From positions 248,001 to 312,000 of the forward strand of contig NZ_CP018835.1 in assembly GCF_002196515.1 (NCBI RefSeq): a DNA stretch of 64,000 nt, written 5' to 3'. Positions 55,976 through 64,000 of this stretch are shown piece by piece. The stretch is from Vibrio gazogenes. Lineage in GTDB: Bacteria > Pseudomonadota > Gammaproteobacteria > Enterobacterales > Vibrionaceae. Each line of letters begins with the position of its first letter. Within the stretch, counting starts at the first letter, position 1. A program made the position numbers and the translations under genes. The notes below the pieces were generated by a model. The model worked only from the letters and a program-made list of their open reading frames with translations. It made no database searches and was not told where the DNA came from.

Positions 55976-56031
55976 CCCATCGATTTCTTAACCTATCAAT
56001 TACTTAACCTATCAATAAGTAAAACGCGCGA

Positions 56032-57093
56032 TCAGCGCTCCAGTTTTCCTGTCGCCACTAACTGCGCAAAGCAATCATTCATCGTCACCGACAATGGTCG
56101 GTATTTCATTCCCAGTTCCCCGATACTCTTGGTATTGTTGCCCTTCCAGGCATAGCCGACATTCTGCATAATCGTTTTCCGGGTTATCCCCGGGTTGAGC
56201 ATCGGCCCAAACAACCAGACAAGAAACTTCGGCAATACCCGTTTAGGCAGTGGATAATGCTTACCGTACTTAGGCAACAGTTGATGCGCCATTTCAAATA
56301 ATGTCGTGTTACACCCCGAGATAATATATCGTCCACGGGCATGCGTGGTATACGCAGCTGATAAATGGGCTTCAGCAACATCCCGAATATCAACAACCCC
56401 AATCCCCCAGTTTGGCACACCGACTTTCATGGAACCATCTCCCATCTGACGGATGATGCGCAAACTTTCAGAGGTTACATCAGGGTTGACAGCGGGTCCC
56501 ATCACCAGAGAAGGATTGATGACAACCAGCGTCCATTGTTGTTGCGCCTCGGCGATACGCCATGCTGCTTTTTCAGCTTCGGTTTTAGAATAAGCGTATG
56601 GGTGATGCTCCGGAGAACTGGAATGATTCCAGCTTTCTTCGGTAACCATACCGTGCTCTAAGTTTAACAAATCAGCATTATCACCATAAATTGCAGCACA
56701 ACTGCTGGTCAGAACCACACGCTGTACTGACGGTGTTAACGTCGCCTGATTGAGCACATTGTGTGTGCCTTGTACGGCTGGCGTAATCAATTCACTTTGC
56801 GGATCGCGGACCTGAATCCGAAACGGAGACGCGGTGTGGAAGACCACGCGACAGCCTTGCATCGCTTCAGCATATGAGCCTTCGTCAAGTAAATTGGCCT
56901 GAAAATAGCGGATGCTTCCCGGTGCTGTTCGCGCAATTTGGTTGAGAGATTCGAGTTTGTCCTGCTCCCTCAAATCACGGACGGTTGCATGAACAGTGAC
57001 GCCGGATTCAAGTAGACGTTTTATCAGCCACCCAGCAACATATCCTGTCGCGCCAGTGACCAGCACCGGCCATTTGCGGTTAATGCGATACAT
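56032..57093 (-). CDS. NAD(P)-dependent epimerase/reductase (extended SDR)
   Basis: 353 residues. The Rossmann loop is VTGATGYVAGWL (GxxGxxA type); TSSCAAIYGD and the catalytic YAYSKTEAEKAAW (YxxxK) follow. This resembles dihydroflavonol-reductase/aldehyde-reductase members of the extended SDR family, which reduce aldehydes or ketones with NADPH. It starts three bases after the TetR-family gene ends, so the two form an operon, probably controlled by the regulator's palindrome at 57707. Substrate unknown. Confidence 0.88.
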   Translation of the reverse strand: MYRINRKWPVLVTGATGYVAGWLIKRLLESGVTVHATVRDLREQDKLESLNQIARTAPGSIRYFQANLLDEGSYAEAMQGCRVVFHTASPFRIQVRDPQSELITPAVQGTHNVLNQATLTPSVQRVVLTSSCAAIYGDNADLLNLEHGMVTEESWNHSSSPEHHPYAYSKTEAEKAAWRIAEAQQQWTLVVINPSLVMGPAVNPDVTSESLRIIRQMGDGSMKVGVPNWGIGVVDIRDVAEAHLSAAYTTHARGRYIISGCNTTLFEMAHQLLPKYGKHYPLPKRVLPKFLVWLFGPMLNPGITRKTIMQNVGYAWKGNNTKSIGELGMKYRPLSVTMNDCFAQLVATGKLER

Positions 57094-57096
57094 AAT

Positions 57097-57693
57097 TCAA
57101 TCGAACCCATTTAAATCTAAACAGGATGTAGACATTGCAATGCCACGCCAGAACACACGAAATGCCTCCCGAAATATCTTTTCTCTTTCCTGCTGGGAAT
57201 ATTGCTTCCGGTTCGTATATGCCACCAACGCATGCAGGTAACTTTGCATATTGATACATATCAGTTCGGGACACGTCGGGTGGAGTATGCCGCTCTGCTG
57301 AGCGTCTTCCAGTTTATCGAACATCGGTCCCCATAACCCTTCTACATACTGACGTGCGGTATCCCCTAATAACTGCGAGGTATTCAGGACATTCATTGCC
57401 CGATATTCGGTCAAATGATCGTAAGACCAGTTCGCAAAAGCAATCCATAGTGTAAAACAGACGTCGAAGACCGAAGCAGAGAAATCCACATGACTCAAAA
57501 TGACATCAGCCATATTTTGCTTAACAAAGATATAAACTTCATCGATCAGTATCTGTTTGGTCTCAAAATGGTTAAACAGCGTGCCATTAGACACGCCGGC
57601 TTCTTTTGCAATGGCTGCGGTCGAAACCCCCACCCCATCCTGAGCGAATAAGCGAATTGATGCTGCTATAATCTGCTGTTTCTTTGTGTTCAT
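57097..57693 (-). CDS. TetR-family regulator
   Basis: 198 residues from ATG 57693 (MNTKKQQIIAASIRLFAQDG). The HTH is VSTAAIAKEAGVSNGTLFNHFETKQ; the C-terminal ligand domain is helical. It overlaps no other gene and leads directly into the SDR gene. A 24-bp perfect palindrome 14 bp upstream of the start is the likely autoregulatory operator. Confidence 0.92.
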   Translation of the reverse strand: MNTKKQQIIAASIRLFAQDGVGVSTAAIAKEAGVSNGTLFNHFETKQILIDEVYIFVKQNMADVILSHVDFSASVFDVCFTLWIAFANWSYDHLTEYRAMNVLNTSQLLGDTARQYVEGLWGPMFDKLEDAQQSGILHPTCPELICINMQSYLHALVAYTNRKQYSQQEREKIFREAFRVFWRGIAMSTSCLDLNGFD

Positions 57694-57706
57694 CAAAAAC
57701 AATACA

Positions 57707-57730
57707 TTTAGAGTGACTAGTCACTCTAAA
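57707..57730. promoter_or_regulatory. Palindromic operator of the TetR-family regulator
   Basis: Perfect 24-bp palindrome, half-site TTTAGAGTGACT. Contains the TGACTAGTCA centre common to several TetR operators. Situated at the start of the TetR-SDR operon. Confidence 0.8.
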
Positions 57731-58079
57731 ATAATCCAAGCCAAACCCCGTCGTCAACCATTATTTAACTGAGAATCATTTTCATTTTCCCTATTGATGA
57801 TGAATGTTTAAACGACATGGGTCTCAAAACGCATACGGTGGACGTTGAAAATGAACCAGATCACACTCTGATGGTCAAAATATCAAAAGAACATCAATGT
57901 GGTCTTGCAAGAAATGGGGATTTTTAAGCAGGTTCCATCAATTCGTAGGATGACATGGCATGATCTTTCCCAAATGCAATTGGGTATAAAGCAATCAATA
58001 TCGACTGGAGCACGTTTATTTTCTGTTGATCCTATGATATTTCTTACGGCTGATAATCAAGCGCTTCTGTGAGGAAAAT
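57731..58079. other. Intergenic region with an orphan Fur box and a short ORF
   Basis: TGAGAATCATTTTCA at 57770-57784 matches the 7-1-7 Fur consensus at 13 of 15 positions. A 36-codon ORF follows on the plus strand (57817-57927, MGLKTHTVDVENEPDHTL...), without a clear ribosome-binding site or recognised family. The rest precedes the TerB-like gene. No intact iron-uptake gene is present. Confidence 0.45.
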
Positions 58080-58529
58080 ATGTTTAATACCATTACATCG
58101 CTTTTTAAAGAACTACTTGAAGGTCAAGACCTCGGTCACCATGAAGACAGTCCGCAACTGGCTATCGCTTGTCTGCTGACTGAAGTGTCCGGCGCTGACC
58201 ACGACATATCCGGACCAGAAAAAGATGCGCAAACTCAGCTTCTCATCAAACTGTGTCAATTGACTCAACCCGAAGCTGACAACTTATTAAAGCAGGCTAC
58301 ACAACAAGTCAGAGATTCCGCTTCGCTCTATGATTTTACATCTCAACTGCGAGCATTATCTCAAGAAAGACGTTTCGAACTGATCCGAGCCATGTGGGAA
58401 GTCGCGAATGCCGATGAATACATCGACCCGTTTGAAGATGCAGTGATTCGGAAGACCGCAGAGCTTTTATATGTTGATCACAGTGAGTTTATCCGGGCCA
58501 AATTGATCGTGACTGAGCCTAAGTCTTAA
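58080..58529 (+). CDS. TerB-family protein
   Basis: 149 residues, all helical, matching the TerB fold: LAIACLLTEVSGADHDISGPEKDAQ, then RFELIRAMWEVANADEYIDPFEDAVIRKTAELLYV. The two acidic clusters (ADHDIS/EKD and ADEYIDPFED) correspond to the metal-binding positions of TerB. No other ter genes are nearby, so tellurite resistance is not implied; stand-alone TerB proteins of this type are widespread with unknown function. GAGGAAAAT precedes the ATG. Confidence 0.85.
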   Translation: MFNTITSLFKELLEGQDLGHHEDSPQLAIACLLTEVSGADHDISGPEKDAQTQLLIKLCQLTQPEADNLLKQATQQVRDSASLYDFTSQLRALSQERRFELIRAMWEVANADEYIDPFEDAVIRKTAELLYVDHSEFIRAKLIVTEPKS

Positions 58530-58932
58530 CCGCCAAGACAGCTTCGCGCTAGAGATTCTCGCCACAGAATGGCTATGACTCAAATCTCTGCCTTGCCTCT
58601 GAGACCAGTGATTCTCGCTGAAACTGCATCTTGAGGGCATTTGGGTATATCAGCCGCGATTTTTCGTCATGATGAATATAACACACTGACATCCATTCAT
58701 TTTCTGATAGAAGTCGAGCCGCCCAGCTCGACTTCTTCTGTTCAATTTCTACACATCCGCTATAATGTACGCCTTTTGATAACCGGATGTTAAAAAATAG
58801 TCTCAAGCCATCCGGAATCCTATGTAAGATAAAAATGTAAGACAACCATTGAGACTGGTTGTCCGCATCACTGCATGACAGCATGACAGCAGTGGCTATT
58901 GATAACATACGATTAGGTAGCAAAATAAAGCA
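58530..58932. other. Intergenic region before rimO
   Basis: About 400 bp. It holds a terminator-like hairpin (58710-58735) and a second hairpin GACAACCA/TGGTTGTC (58851-58873) close to rimO, plus a duplicated GCATGACA. A 123-codon frame on the minus strand lacks any family resemblance and is not called. Confidence 0.4.
58710..58735. terminator. Terminator-like hairpin
   Basis: Ten-bp stem GAAGTCGAGC / GCTCGACTTC followed by TTCTGTTC. It lies 180 bp after the TerB-like gene. Confidence 0.55.
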
Positions 58933-60342
58933 ATGACCGTCCATACTTATACGCCAAATCAGACCACGACCCTAGATACAGCACAAAAAACACTGACCCA
59001 GCAAGAATCAATGCACAATGCAGTGACAGGCAACAGAATCGGATTTGTCTCTCTGGGGTGTCCGAAAAACCTTGTCGATTCGGAGCGAATTCTGACGCAA
59101 TTACGCACTGAAGGATACGATATCGTCAGTCAGTATCAGCATGCGGATTTAGTTATCGTCAACACATGCGGTTTTATTGACAGTGCCGTTCAGGAGTCTC
59201 TGGATGTGATCGGAGAAGCGCTGCATGAAAATGGCCAAGTCATTGTGACCGGATGCCTCGGAGCACGCGAAGATGAGATCCGAGAAGTTCACCCGAATGT
59301 CTTAGGTATTACCGGGCCTCACGCTTACGAAAATGTACTTGAGCATGTTCATCAGTTCGTGCCTCGTCCGGCACATAATCCATATACCAGTCTCGTCCCG
59401 GATCATGGTGTCAAACTGACACCGAAACACTACGCTTACCTGAAAATATCGGAAGGCTGTAACCATCGCTGCACCTTCTGCATCATTCCTTCCATGCGCG
59501 GTAAATTAGTCAGCCGTCCGGTTGGAGATATCATCGGAGAAGCAGAACGACTGAAAAACGCCGGCGTCAAAGAGCTGCTCGTGATCAGTCAGGACACCAG
59601 TGCCTATGGCGTAGATACTAAACACAGTCTTGGTTTCTCAAACGGTACCCCAGTGAGACAAAACCTCAAAGCACTCAGTGAACACCTGAGTCAATTGGGC
59701 ATTTGGGTTCGACTCCATTATGTTTATCCTTACCCGCATGTTGATGACATCATTCCGTTGATGGCTGAAGGAAAAATTCTGCCCTATCTCGATATTCCGT
59801 TTCAACATGCCAGCCCGCGCGTATTGAAGATGATGAAACGGCCGGGTCAGGCAGAACGAACGCTGGAACGCATCCAGCAATGGCGTAACATCTGTCCGCA
59901 ATTGGTCATTCGTTCTACCTTTATCGTCGGGTTCCCCGGAGAAACAGAAGAAGACTTTCAAATCTTACTGGATTGGCTTCAGGAAGCGCAGCTCGATCGG
60001 GTCGGATGTTTTAAATACTCTCCGGTTGAAGGCGCAACAGCCAATGAGCTGGCCGAACAGGTACCGGAATCGGTCAAACAGGATCGCTATGAGCGTTTTA
60101 TGGCGTTACAACAAGCAATCAGCACCCAAAAACTCCAACAGCGTATCGGCAGCCAGATGCAAGTGCTGATCGATGAAGTGGATCAAGAAGGTGCAATTGG
60201 TCGTACTTACGCTGACGCTCCGGAAATCGACGGTGTGGTTTATCTCAATGGCGAAACGGGTGTAAAAGCCGGTGATTTGGTCAATGTCACCATTGAACAT
60301 GCTGACGAATATGATCTGTGGGGCAGCCTGACAGCGAACTAA
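58933..60342 (+). CDS. rimO: Ribosomal protein S12 methylthiotransferase
   Basis: 469 residues. The N-terminal MTTase domain has [25 protein letters not shown] and VTGCLG, giving three cysteines for the auxiliary cluster. The radical-SAM motif is CNHRCTFC, and the C-terminal TRAM domain ends DEYDLWGS. It adds a methylthio group to Asp89 (E. coli numbering) of ribosomal protein S12. About 35 residues longer at the N-terminus than E. coli RimO; an internal ATG ([11 protein letters not shown]) may be the true start. Confidence 0.95.
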   Translation: MTVHTYTPNQTTTLDTAQKTLTQQESMHNAVTGNRIGFVSLGCPKNLVDSERILTQLRTEGYDIVSQYQHADLVIVNTCGFIDSAVQESLDVIGEALHENGQVIVTGCLGAREDEIREVHPNVLGITGPHAYENVLEHVHQFVPRPAHNPYTSLVPDHGVKLTPKHYAYLKISEGCNHRCTFCIIPSMRGKLVSRPVGDIIGEAERLKNAGVKELLVISQDTSAYGVDTKHSLGFSNGTPVRQNLKALSEHLSQLGIWVRLHYVYPYPHVDDIIPLMAEGKILPYLDIPFQHASPRVLKMMKRPGQAERTLERIQQWRNICPQLVIRSTFIVGFPGETEEDFQILLDWLQEAQLDRVGCFKYSPVEGATANELAEQVPESVKQDRYERFMALQQAISTQKLQQRIGSQMQVLIDEVDQEGAIGRTYADAPEIDGVVYLNGETGVKAGDLVNVTIEHADEYDLWGSLTAN

Positions 60343-60391
60343 GACGCTTTCATCAGATTTAGATATTGCACCAGATTTAGATCTTTCATCG

Positions 60392-60425
60392 GGTTTAGAT
60401 ACTGCGGGCGGTATCTAAACCTTTT
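60392..60425 (+). terminator. Terminator of rimO
   Basis: Stem GGTTTAGATAC / GTATCTAAACC with TTTTC tail, 50 bp after the stop. Two imperfect copies of CAGATTTAGAT lie just upstream (60353-60382) and resemble its 5' arm. Confidence 0.85.
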
Positions 60426-60543
60426 CTCCCTCCGTCAGCATGATGATTGCTTCTATCATCATGATTGTTTTTACAAAAGCAGCAACAAAAGCTATGCTGC
60501 TTTTTCTTTTCCGCTCTCTTTTTCTAACAAAGGATTCCTTAAG

Positions 60544-61428
60544 ATGTGGATTCTTGTAACACTCTTTGCTGCGGCCTGCCAATCGATCCGGACTGCTTAT
60601 CAAAAAACACTGTCTCAAGAGCAAGGCTTTTTACATGCCACCATGGCACGTTCATTGTACGGCTTGCCCATTGTGAGTGTTTATTTAGTGATTTGCTGGC
60701 ATTTCATCGGGCAAGTCACCTTACCGTCCGTTGGGCTATTTTTGGGTTATGCATCCGTTTGTGCCATTGCACAAGTGCTTGCTACCTATCTGATGCTCCG
60801 GGTATTTCAATCCGGCAGTTTTGCGTTAGGTACACTTCTGGCAAAAACAGAAGCGGTACTTGCTGCCCTGATCGGTATTCCACTATTACACAACTCGCTG
60901 AACCTGATTGCCTGGAGCGGTATTGCACTGGGTGTCACTGGGACATTAGTGATGAGTATGCGACTGAGCAATTTACGTTATATGCATAAAGATATGTCGC
61001 TGCTGGCTGGGCTGGGAAGTGGATTCTGTTTTGCCATCACATCAGTGACAGCGTCACTTGCAAGCCACTCATTGCAGGGCTCGATTATTACCAGCGCGGG
61101 TGTCACCATCTGGTACGTCCTTGCCCTACAATCGGTACTCTTATGTGGTCTGCAAATCTATCGCAGCCGTGATTTCTTAGCGCCAGTGAAACAGTCTTTT
61201 CTGCTCAGTACCAAAGTGGGTATTCTCAGTTCACTGGGCTCGATCGGATGGTTCACCGGCTTTGCCCTGATAAATCCGGCACTGGTCAAAACACTGGGAC
61301 AAATCGAGATTCTCGGCACACTATACTTTTCCAAACGTCGCTTCCATGAACGGATGAGCTTACAACAATGGATCGGTGGCAGCATGATTGTCGGCAGTGT
61401 CGTATTGGTTGCCATTGCAACGCTGTAA
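60544..61428 (+). CDS. EamA/DMT-superfamily transporter
   Basis: 294 residues, ten membrane segments in two EamA halves. The first half contains ALGTLLAKTEAVLAALIGIPLL and the second LVKTLGQIEILGTLYFSKRRFHERMSLQQWIGGSMIVGSV; the E-x-x-x-x-L/I patterns before helix ends are typical. A drug/metabolite or nucleotide-sugar type exporter; substrate unknown. AGGATTCCTTAAG precedes the ATG. Confidence 0.85.
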   Translation: MWILVTLFAAACQSIRTAYQKTLSQEQGFLHATMARSLYGLPIVSVYLVICWHFIGQVTLPSVGLFLGYASVCAIAQVLATYLMLRVFQSGSFALGTLLAKTEAVLAALIGIPLLHNSLNLIAWSGIALGVTGTLVMSMRLSNLRYMHKDMSLLAGLGSGFCFAITSVTASLASHSLQGSIITSAGVTIWYVLALQSVLLCGLQIYRSRDFLAPVKQSFLLSTKVGILSSLGSIGWFTGFALINPALVKTLGQIEILGTLYFSKRRFHERMSLQQWIGGSMIVGSVVLVAIATL

Positions 61429-61513
61429 GATGTTGCAACACTGTAAGACAGCAATAAAATAAATAGCAACGCGGTAAGCCGGAACGTTTCTTTCGCGCTG
61501 TAAATACACCGAG

Positions 61514-62044
61514 CTATAACATGGTCAACGCCAGCTTAGCGAGATTATAGGCGTCAACATATCCGGAGTGCTGACGCCCTTCCCACGGAATCCCTGCCGA
61601 CTCTTGAGCCGTCCGGTGTCCGATGCGGCGTTCTTTCACCCGGTGTTGAATCCGGTACAAGGTTGCCAGATTGATAAACTCATGAATCGGCGATTCGATA
61701 CCTTTCTGTTCACACTCCCGTTGCAAAATCAGATCATCCCTGCCCCATGCCATATAGACTTTCTTGGTTGAACCAAAGTTTTTGATCATCGACTGAATCA
61801 CCTGTGCCAGAGGTCGCCCTTGTTTCTCCAGTTTACGCGGGGTAATTCCGGTCAGTTCTGCACAGAATAAAGACACCTCATCCTGTTCCGGCTGAACATA
61901 ATACTGGGCTCTTTTGACGATCTTACCTTCATCCAGCGCAATTTCAGCCAAACCGATTTCAATAATTTCTCCGGTTGTGCCGACACCGTTTTCATTCCAA
62001 CAACACATTTCCAGATCGAAGCAGACTACCCGATTGCAGTTCAT
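61514..62044 (-). CDS. DEDDh-family 3'-5' exonuclease
   Basis: 176 residues. Exo I has Asp10 and Glu12 in CFDLEMCCW; Exo II is in WGRDD; Exo III is HSGYVDAYNLAKL with the His and Asp. It resembles the ERI1/KapD-type RNase T-like exonucleases that trim RNA 3' ends. Single gene, convergent with the EamA transporter. Confidence 0.88.
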   Translation of the reverse strand: MNCNRVVCFDLEMCCWNENGVGTTGEIIEIGLAEIALDEGKIVKRAQYYVQPEQDEVSLFCAELTGITPRKLEKQGRPLAQVIQSMIKNFGSTKKVYMAWGRDDLILQRECEQKGIESPIHEFINLATLYRIQHRVKERRIGHRTAQESAGIPWEGRQHSGYVDAYNLAKLALTML

Positions 62045-62252
62045 AACCTATATACCCAGTATTTCGCTCAAACCCGTGATCATAATGAAATAATCGCAAA
62101 AAGCGAATCACAGAGACAATCCCCCGAACAGGATGAACAAATAATCAGCGAACAAGCGCCTGATAACGGCAAATCCAGAGACTTCATACATGGATTTATG
62201 GCCTTTTGTGTTAAGATTTGCGCCACTATTTTAATGTAGCAGAGAATTACAT

Positions 62253-62873
62253 ATGACCTTCGATCTAAACACAATGCCGACGAGTTTCGACATGCTTCAT
62301 GCCATTTTAGCCCTGTGTGCCATCGTTTTATTTATTTTAGTCATCAGCCGCCGGGCAAAAGTCGTCGAAAAAATTGTAGAGAAACCCGTCGAAACCGTCG
62401 TTGAAAAACCGGTTGAAAAGATTGTCGAAGTCGAAAAAGTTGTTGAAGTCGAAAAAGTCGTGGAGAAAGTCGTTGAATCCAAACTGGCAACAGCACCAAC
62501 GGACTCTGCCTTACAAATACTTGCTCTGTTCCAGAAAGAAGCCAGACTGGTCGATTTTCTCAATGAAGATATTATCCACTATTCCGATGAAGAAGTCGGT
62601 GCCGCTGCACGCGTGATCCACAGCGGTGGTAAAAAAGTGCTCGATGACTATCTCTGTCTGCAACCGGTTCGCGATGAAGCAGAAGAAAGCAATATCACGA
62701 TTGAAGCCGATTTCAACCCGCAAGCCATTCGTCTGACAGGACATGTCACCGGCAATGCACCTTATCAGGGGTTGTTGATTCACAAAGGCTGGCAAGTCAC
62801 AGCGATCAATCTTCCTCAAACCGCACCAGACTATGATGCATCGATTATTGCGCCAGCAGAGGTGGAACTGTAA
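62253..62873 (+). CDS. DUF2760 protein with VEK repeat stretch
   Basis: 206 residues. An N-terminal membrane helix (MLHAILALCAIVLFILVIS) is followed by a long run of VEK/VVE repeats (about residues 35-76), predicted as a charged helix. The DUF2760 domain comes next: LALFQKEARLVDFLNEDIIHYSDEEVGAAARVIH, ending SIIAPAEVEL. Its TAA overlaps the ATG of the Hsp70-like gene (TAATG), so they are co-translated. DUF2760 is regularly found with such Hsp70 genes, suggesting a membrane-anchored partner. Confidence 0.88.
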   Translation: MTFDLNTMPTSFDMLHAILALCAIVLFILVISRRAKVVEKIVEKPVETVVEKPVEKIVEVEKVVEVEKVVEKVVESKLATAPTDSALQILALFQKEARLVDFLNEDIIHYSDEEVGAAARVIHSGGKKVLDDYLCLQPVRDEAEESNITIEADFNPQAIRLTGHVTGNAPYQGLLIHKGWQVTAINLPQTAPDYDASIIAPAEVEL

Positions 62874-64000
62874 TGGAACAACATGCGCGTTACTGTGTCG
62901 GTATCGATCTCGGAACCACTCATAGTGTGCTGTCTTATGTGGATATGCACGCTGAAACCCCGCAGGTTTCGGTATTATCTATTCCACAAATGACCGCACC
63001 GGGGACGGTTGAATCATTACCTCAGTTAGGCTCATTTATCTATCAGCCCCATGAACATGAAATGTCGCCCAGTTCGCGGATCCTCCCTTGGAGTGATGAG
63101 CCGCAAGCATTGGTCGGGGCAATCGCCCGCCAGTTGGGCAGCAAAACCCCGATTCGCCTCATCGCCAGTGCCAAATCGTGGCTGTGTCACGGTGGCGTCA
63201 ACCGCCGTGATGCGTTCTTACCGGCCGGCAGTCCGGATGATGTCAGTAAGCTGTCGCCACTACAGGCCAGCGAACTGTATCTTGAGCACTTGCAAAACGC
63301 CTGGAATCATCAGTTTCCTCAGTATCCTTTAGCCGAACAGGATGTCACCATTACGATTCCGGCCTCGTTTGACCCGGCAGCGCGTGACTTCACCGCAGAA
63401 GCCGCCAAAAATATCGGCCTCAACCGCCGGACACTGCTGGAAGAACCTCAAGCAGCACTCTATAGCTGGATTGATGCCAATGGTGAGTCATGGCGTGACC
63501 GTGTCAACGTCGGTGATGTGGTTTTGGTTGTCGATATCGGTGGCGGCACAACCGACTTATCGCTGGTTGAAGTCAAAGAAAGTGACGGACACTTGGTTCT
63601 GGAGCGGGTTGCGGTCGGTGAACATATTCTTCTGGGCGGGGACAATATGGATCTCGCCCTCGCCTATCGTCTGAAAATGAAGCTGGCGCAAAATGGTCAA
63701 GAACTGCAAGCGTGGCAAATTCAGGCGCTCACCCACGCTTGCCGTGATGCCAAAGAAGCCCTGCTTAATGATGCAGCGCTGGCTGCCGTACCAATTGTTG
63801 TACCAAGCAGAAGCTCGAAACTGTTCGGTTCGACGTTGAAAACCGAACTCACTCAACAAGATGTTCGCCAGACACTGGTTGATGGCTTTTTCCCCCAAGT
63901 CGGGGTTGATGAACTGCCTCAGCAAAGAGCCCGAGGCGCACTGACGCAAATGGGTCTGCCATATGCGCAAGATGCCGGAATCACTCGTCACATTGCAGCA
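62873..64000 (+). CDS. Hsp70-family protein (3' end outside window)
   Basis: 376 residues are visible from ATG 62873; the frame stays open at the window edge. The nucleotide-binding domain shows the phosphate-1 loop GIDLGTTHSV, TIPASFDPAARDFTAEAA, EEPQAALYSW, and the phosphate-2 loop VVDIGGGTTDLSL. It has a DnaK-like ATPase, but the segments between motifs differ from DnaK; it belongs to the group of Hsp70 relatives paired with DUF2760. The start overlaps the upstream stop. Confidence 0.9.
   Translation, partial: MEQHARYCVGIDLGTTHSVLSYVDMHAETPQVSVLSIPQMTAPGTVESLPQLGSFIYQPHEHEMSPSSRILPWSDEPQALVGAIARQLGSKTPIRLIASAKSWLCHGGVNRRDAFLPAGSPDDVSKLSPLQASELYLEHLQNAWNHQFPQYPLAEQDVTITIPASFDPAARDFTAEAAKNIGLNRRTLLEEPQAALYSWIDANGESWRDRVNVGDVVLVVDIGGGTTDLSLVEVKESDGHLVLERVAVGEHILLGGDNMDLALAYRLKMKLAQNGQELQAWQIQALTHACRDAKEALLNDAALAAVPIVVPSRSSKLFGSTLKTELTQQDVRQTLVDGFFPQVGVDELPQQRARGALTQMGLPYAQDAGITRHIAA

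Noticed and set aside
58080..58529. Tellurite-resistance locus
   Set aside because: Only a lone TerB-fold gene is present; none of terA, terC, terD, terE or terZ accompany it.
58573..58944. 123-codon ORF on the minus strand before rimO
   Set aside because: Overlaps the rimO start region and a terminator, has no ribosome-binding site, and the composition looks non-coding.

Overview
The window is a Vibrio-type gammaproteobacterial chromosome segment. The left end reproduces a typical Vibrio neighbourhood: fructosamine kinase, riboflavin synthase, the MATE pump NorM, a secreted ATP-dependent DNA ligase, and the TonB2 energy-transduction operon (DUF3450, TtpC, ExbB2, ExbD2, TonB2, TPR protein), followed by UgpQ. 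The right end carries HrpA, RimO, a DEDDh exonuclease and a DUF2760/Hsp70 pair. No transposase, integrase, tRNA, rRNA or CRISPR array was seen. Species cannot be assigned from the sequence alone.

Layout. 1-11.3 kb: housekeeping and TonB2 region. 11.4-13.2 kb: a tandem glycine riboswitch in front of an AgcS-type Na+/amino-acid symporter. 13.2-18.6 kb: a zinc phospholipase C-like protein next to an orphan DUF4123 (T6SS adaptor-like) gene, an M32 carboxypeptidase, an AraC regulator and an AhpD-like protein. 18.9-27.7 kb: an accessory region made of a repeated hairpin-leader/small-protein unit (two full copies, one leader-only copy, with a fourth deleted copy at 48.5 kb), two almost identical DHDPS-family genes in direct orientation, a LacI regulator, a DUF5718-like protein, an atypical Nramp-family transporter and a Spo0M-like protein. 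27.6-30.8 kb: an arsenic operon arsR-arsC-arsH-acr3-arsC with two unrelated arsenate reductases.

30.9-50.0 kb is a complete beta-1,4-galactan utilisation locus. A secreted GH53 and a lipoprotein GH53 endo-galactanase would cut galactan. A LamB-type porin and a second outer-membrane porin would admit oligomers. A MalE/F/G/K-like ABC importer (ganS, ganP, ganQ and a divergent ATPase) would bring them in. A GH42 beta-galactosidase releases galactose and galETK feeds it through the Leloir pathway. An EbgR-like LacI repressor and a chemoreceptor are built into the locus, and a likely CRP site and a shared palindromic motif lie in its control regions.

The most unusual signals are the repeated leader plus small-protein family, the Nramp-like transporter that lacks metal-ligand motifs beside duplicated DHDPS-family genes, the enlarged first aptamer of the glycine riboswitch, and a 21-codon remnant of a second riboflavin synthase gene facing away from norM.
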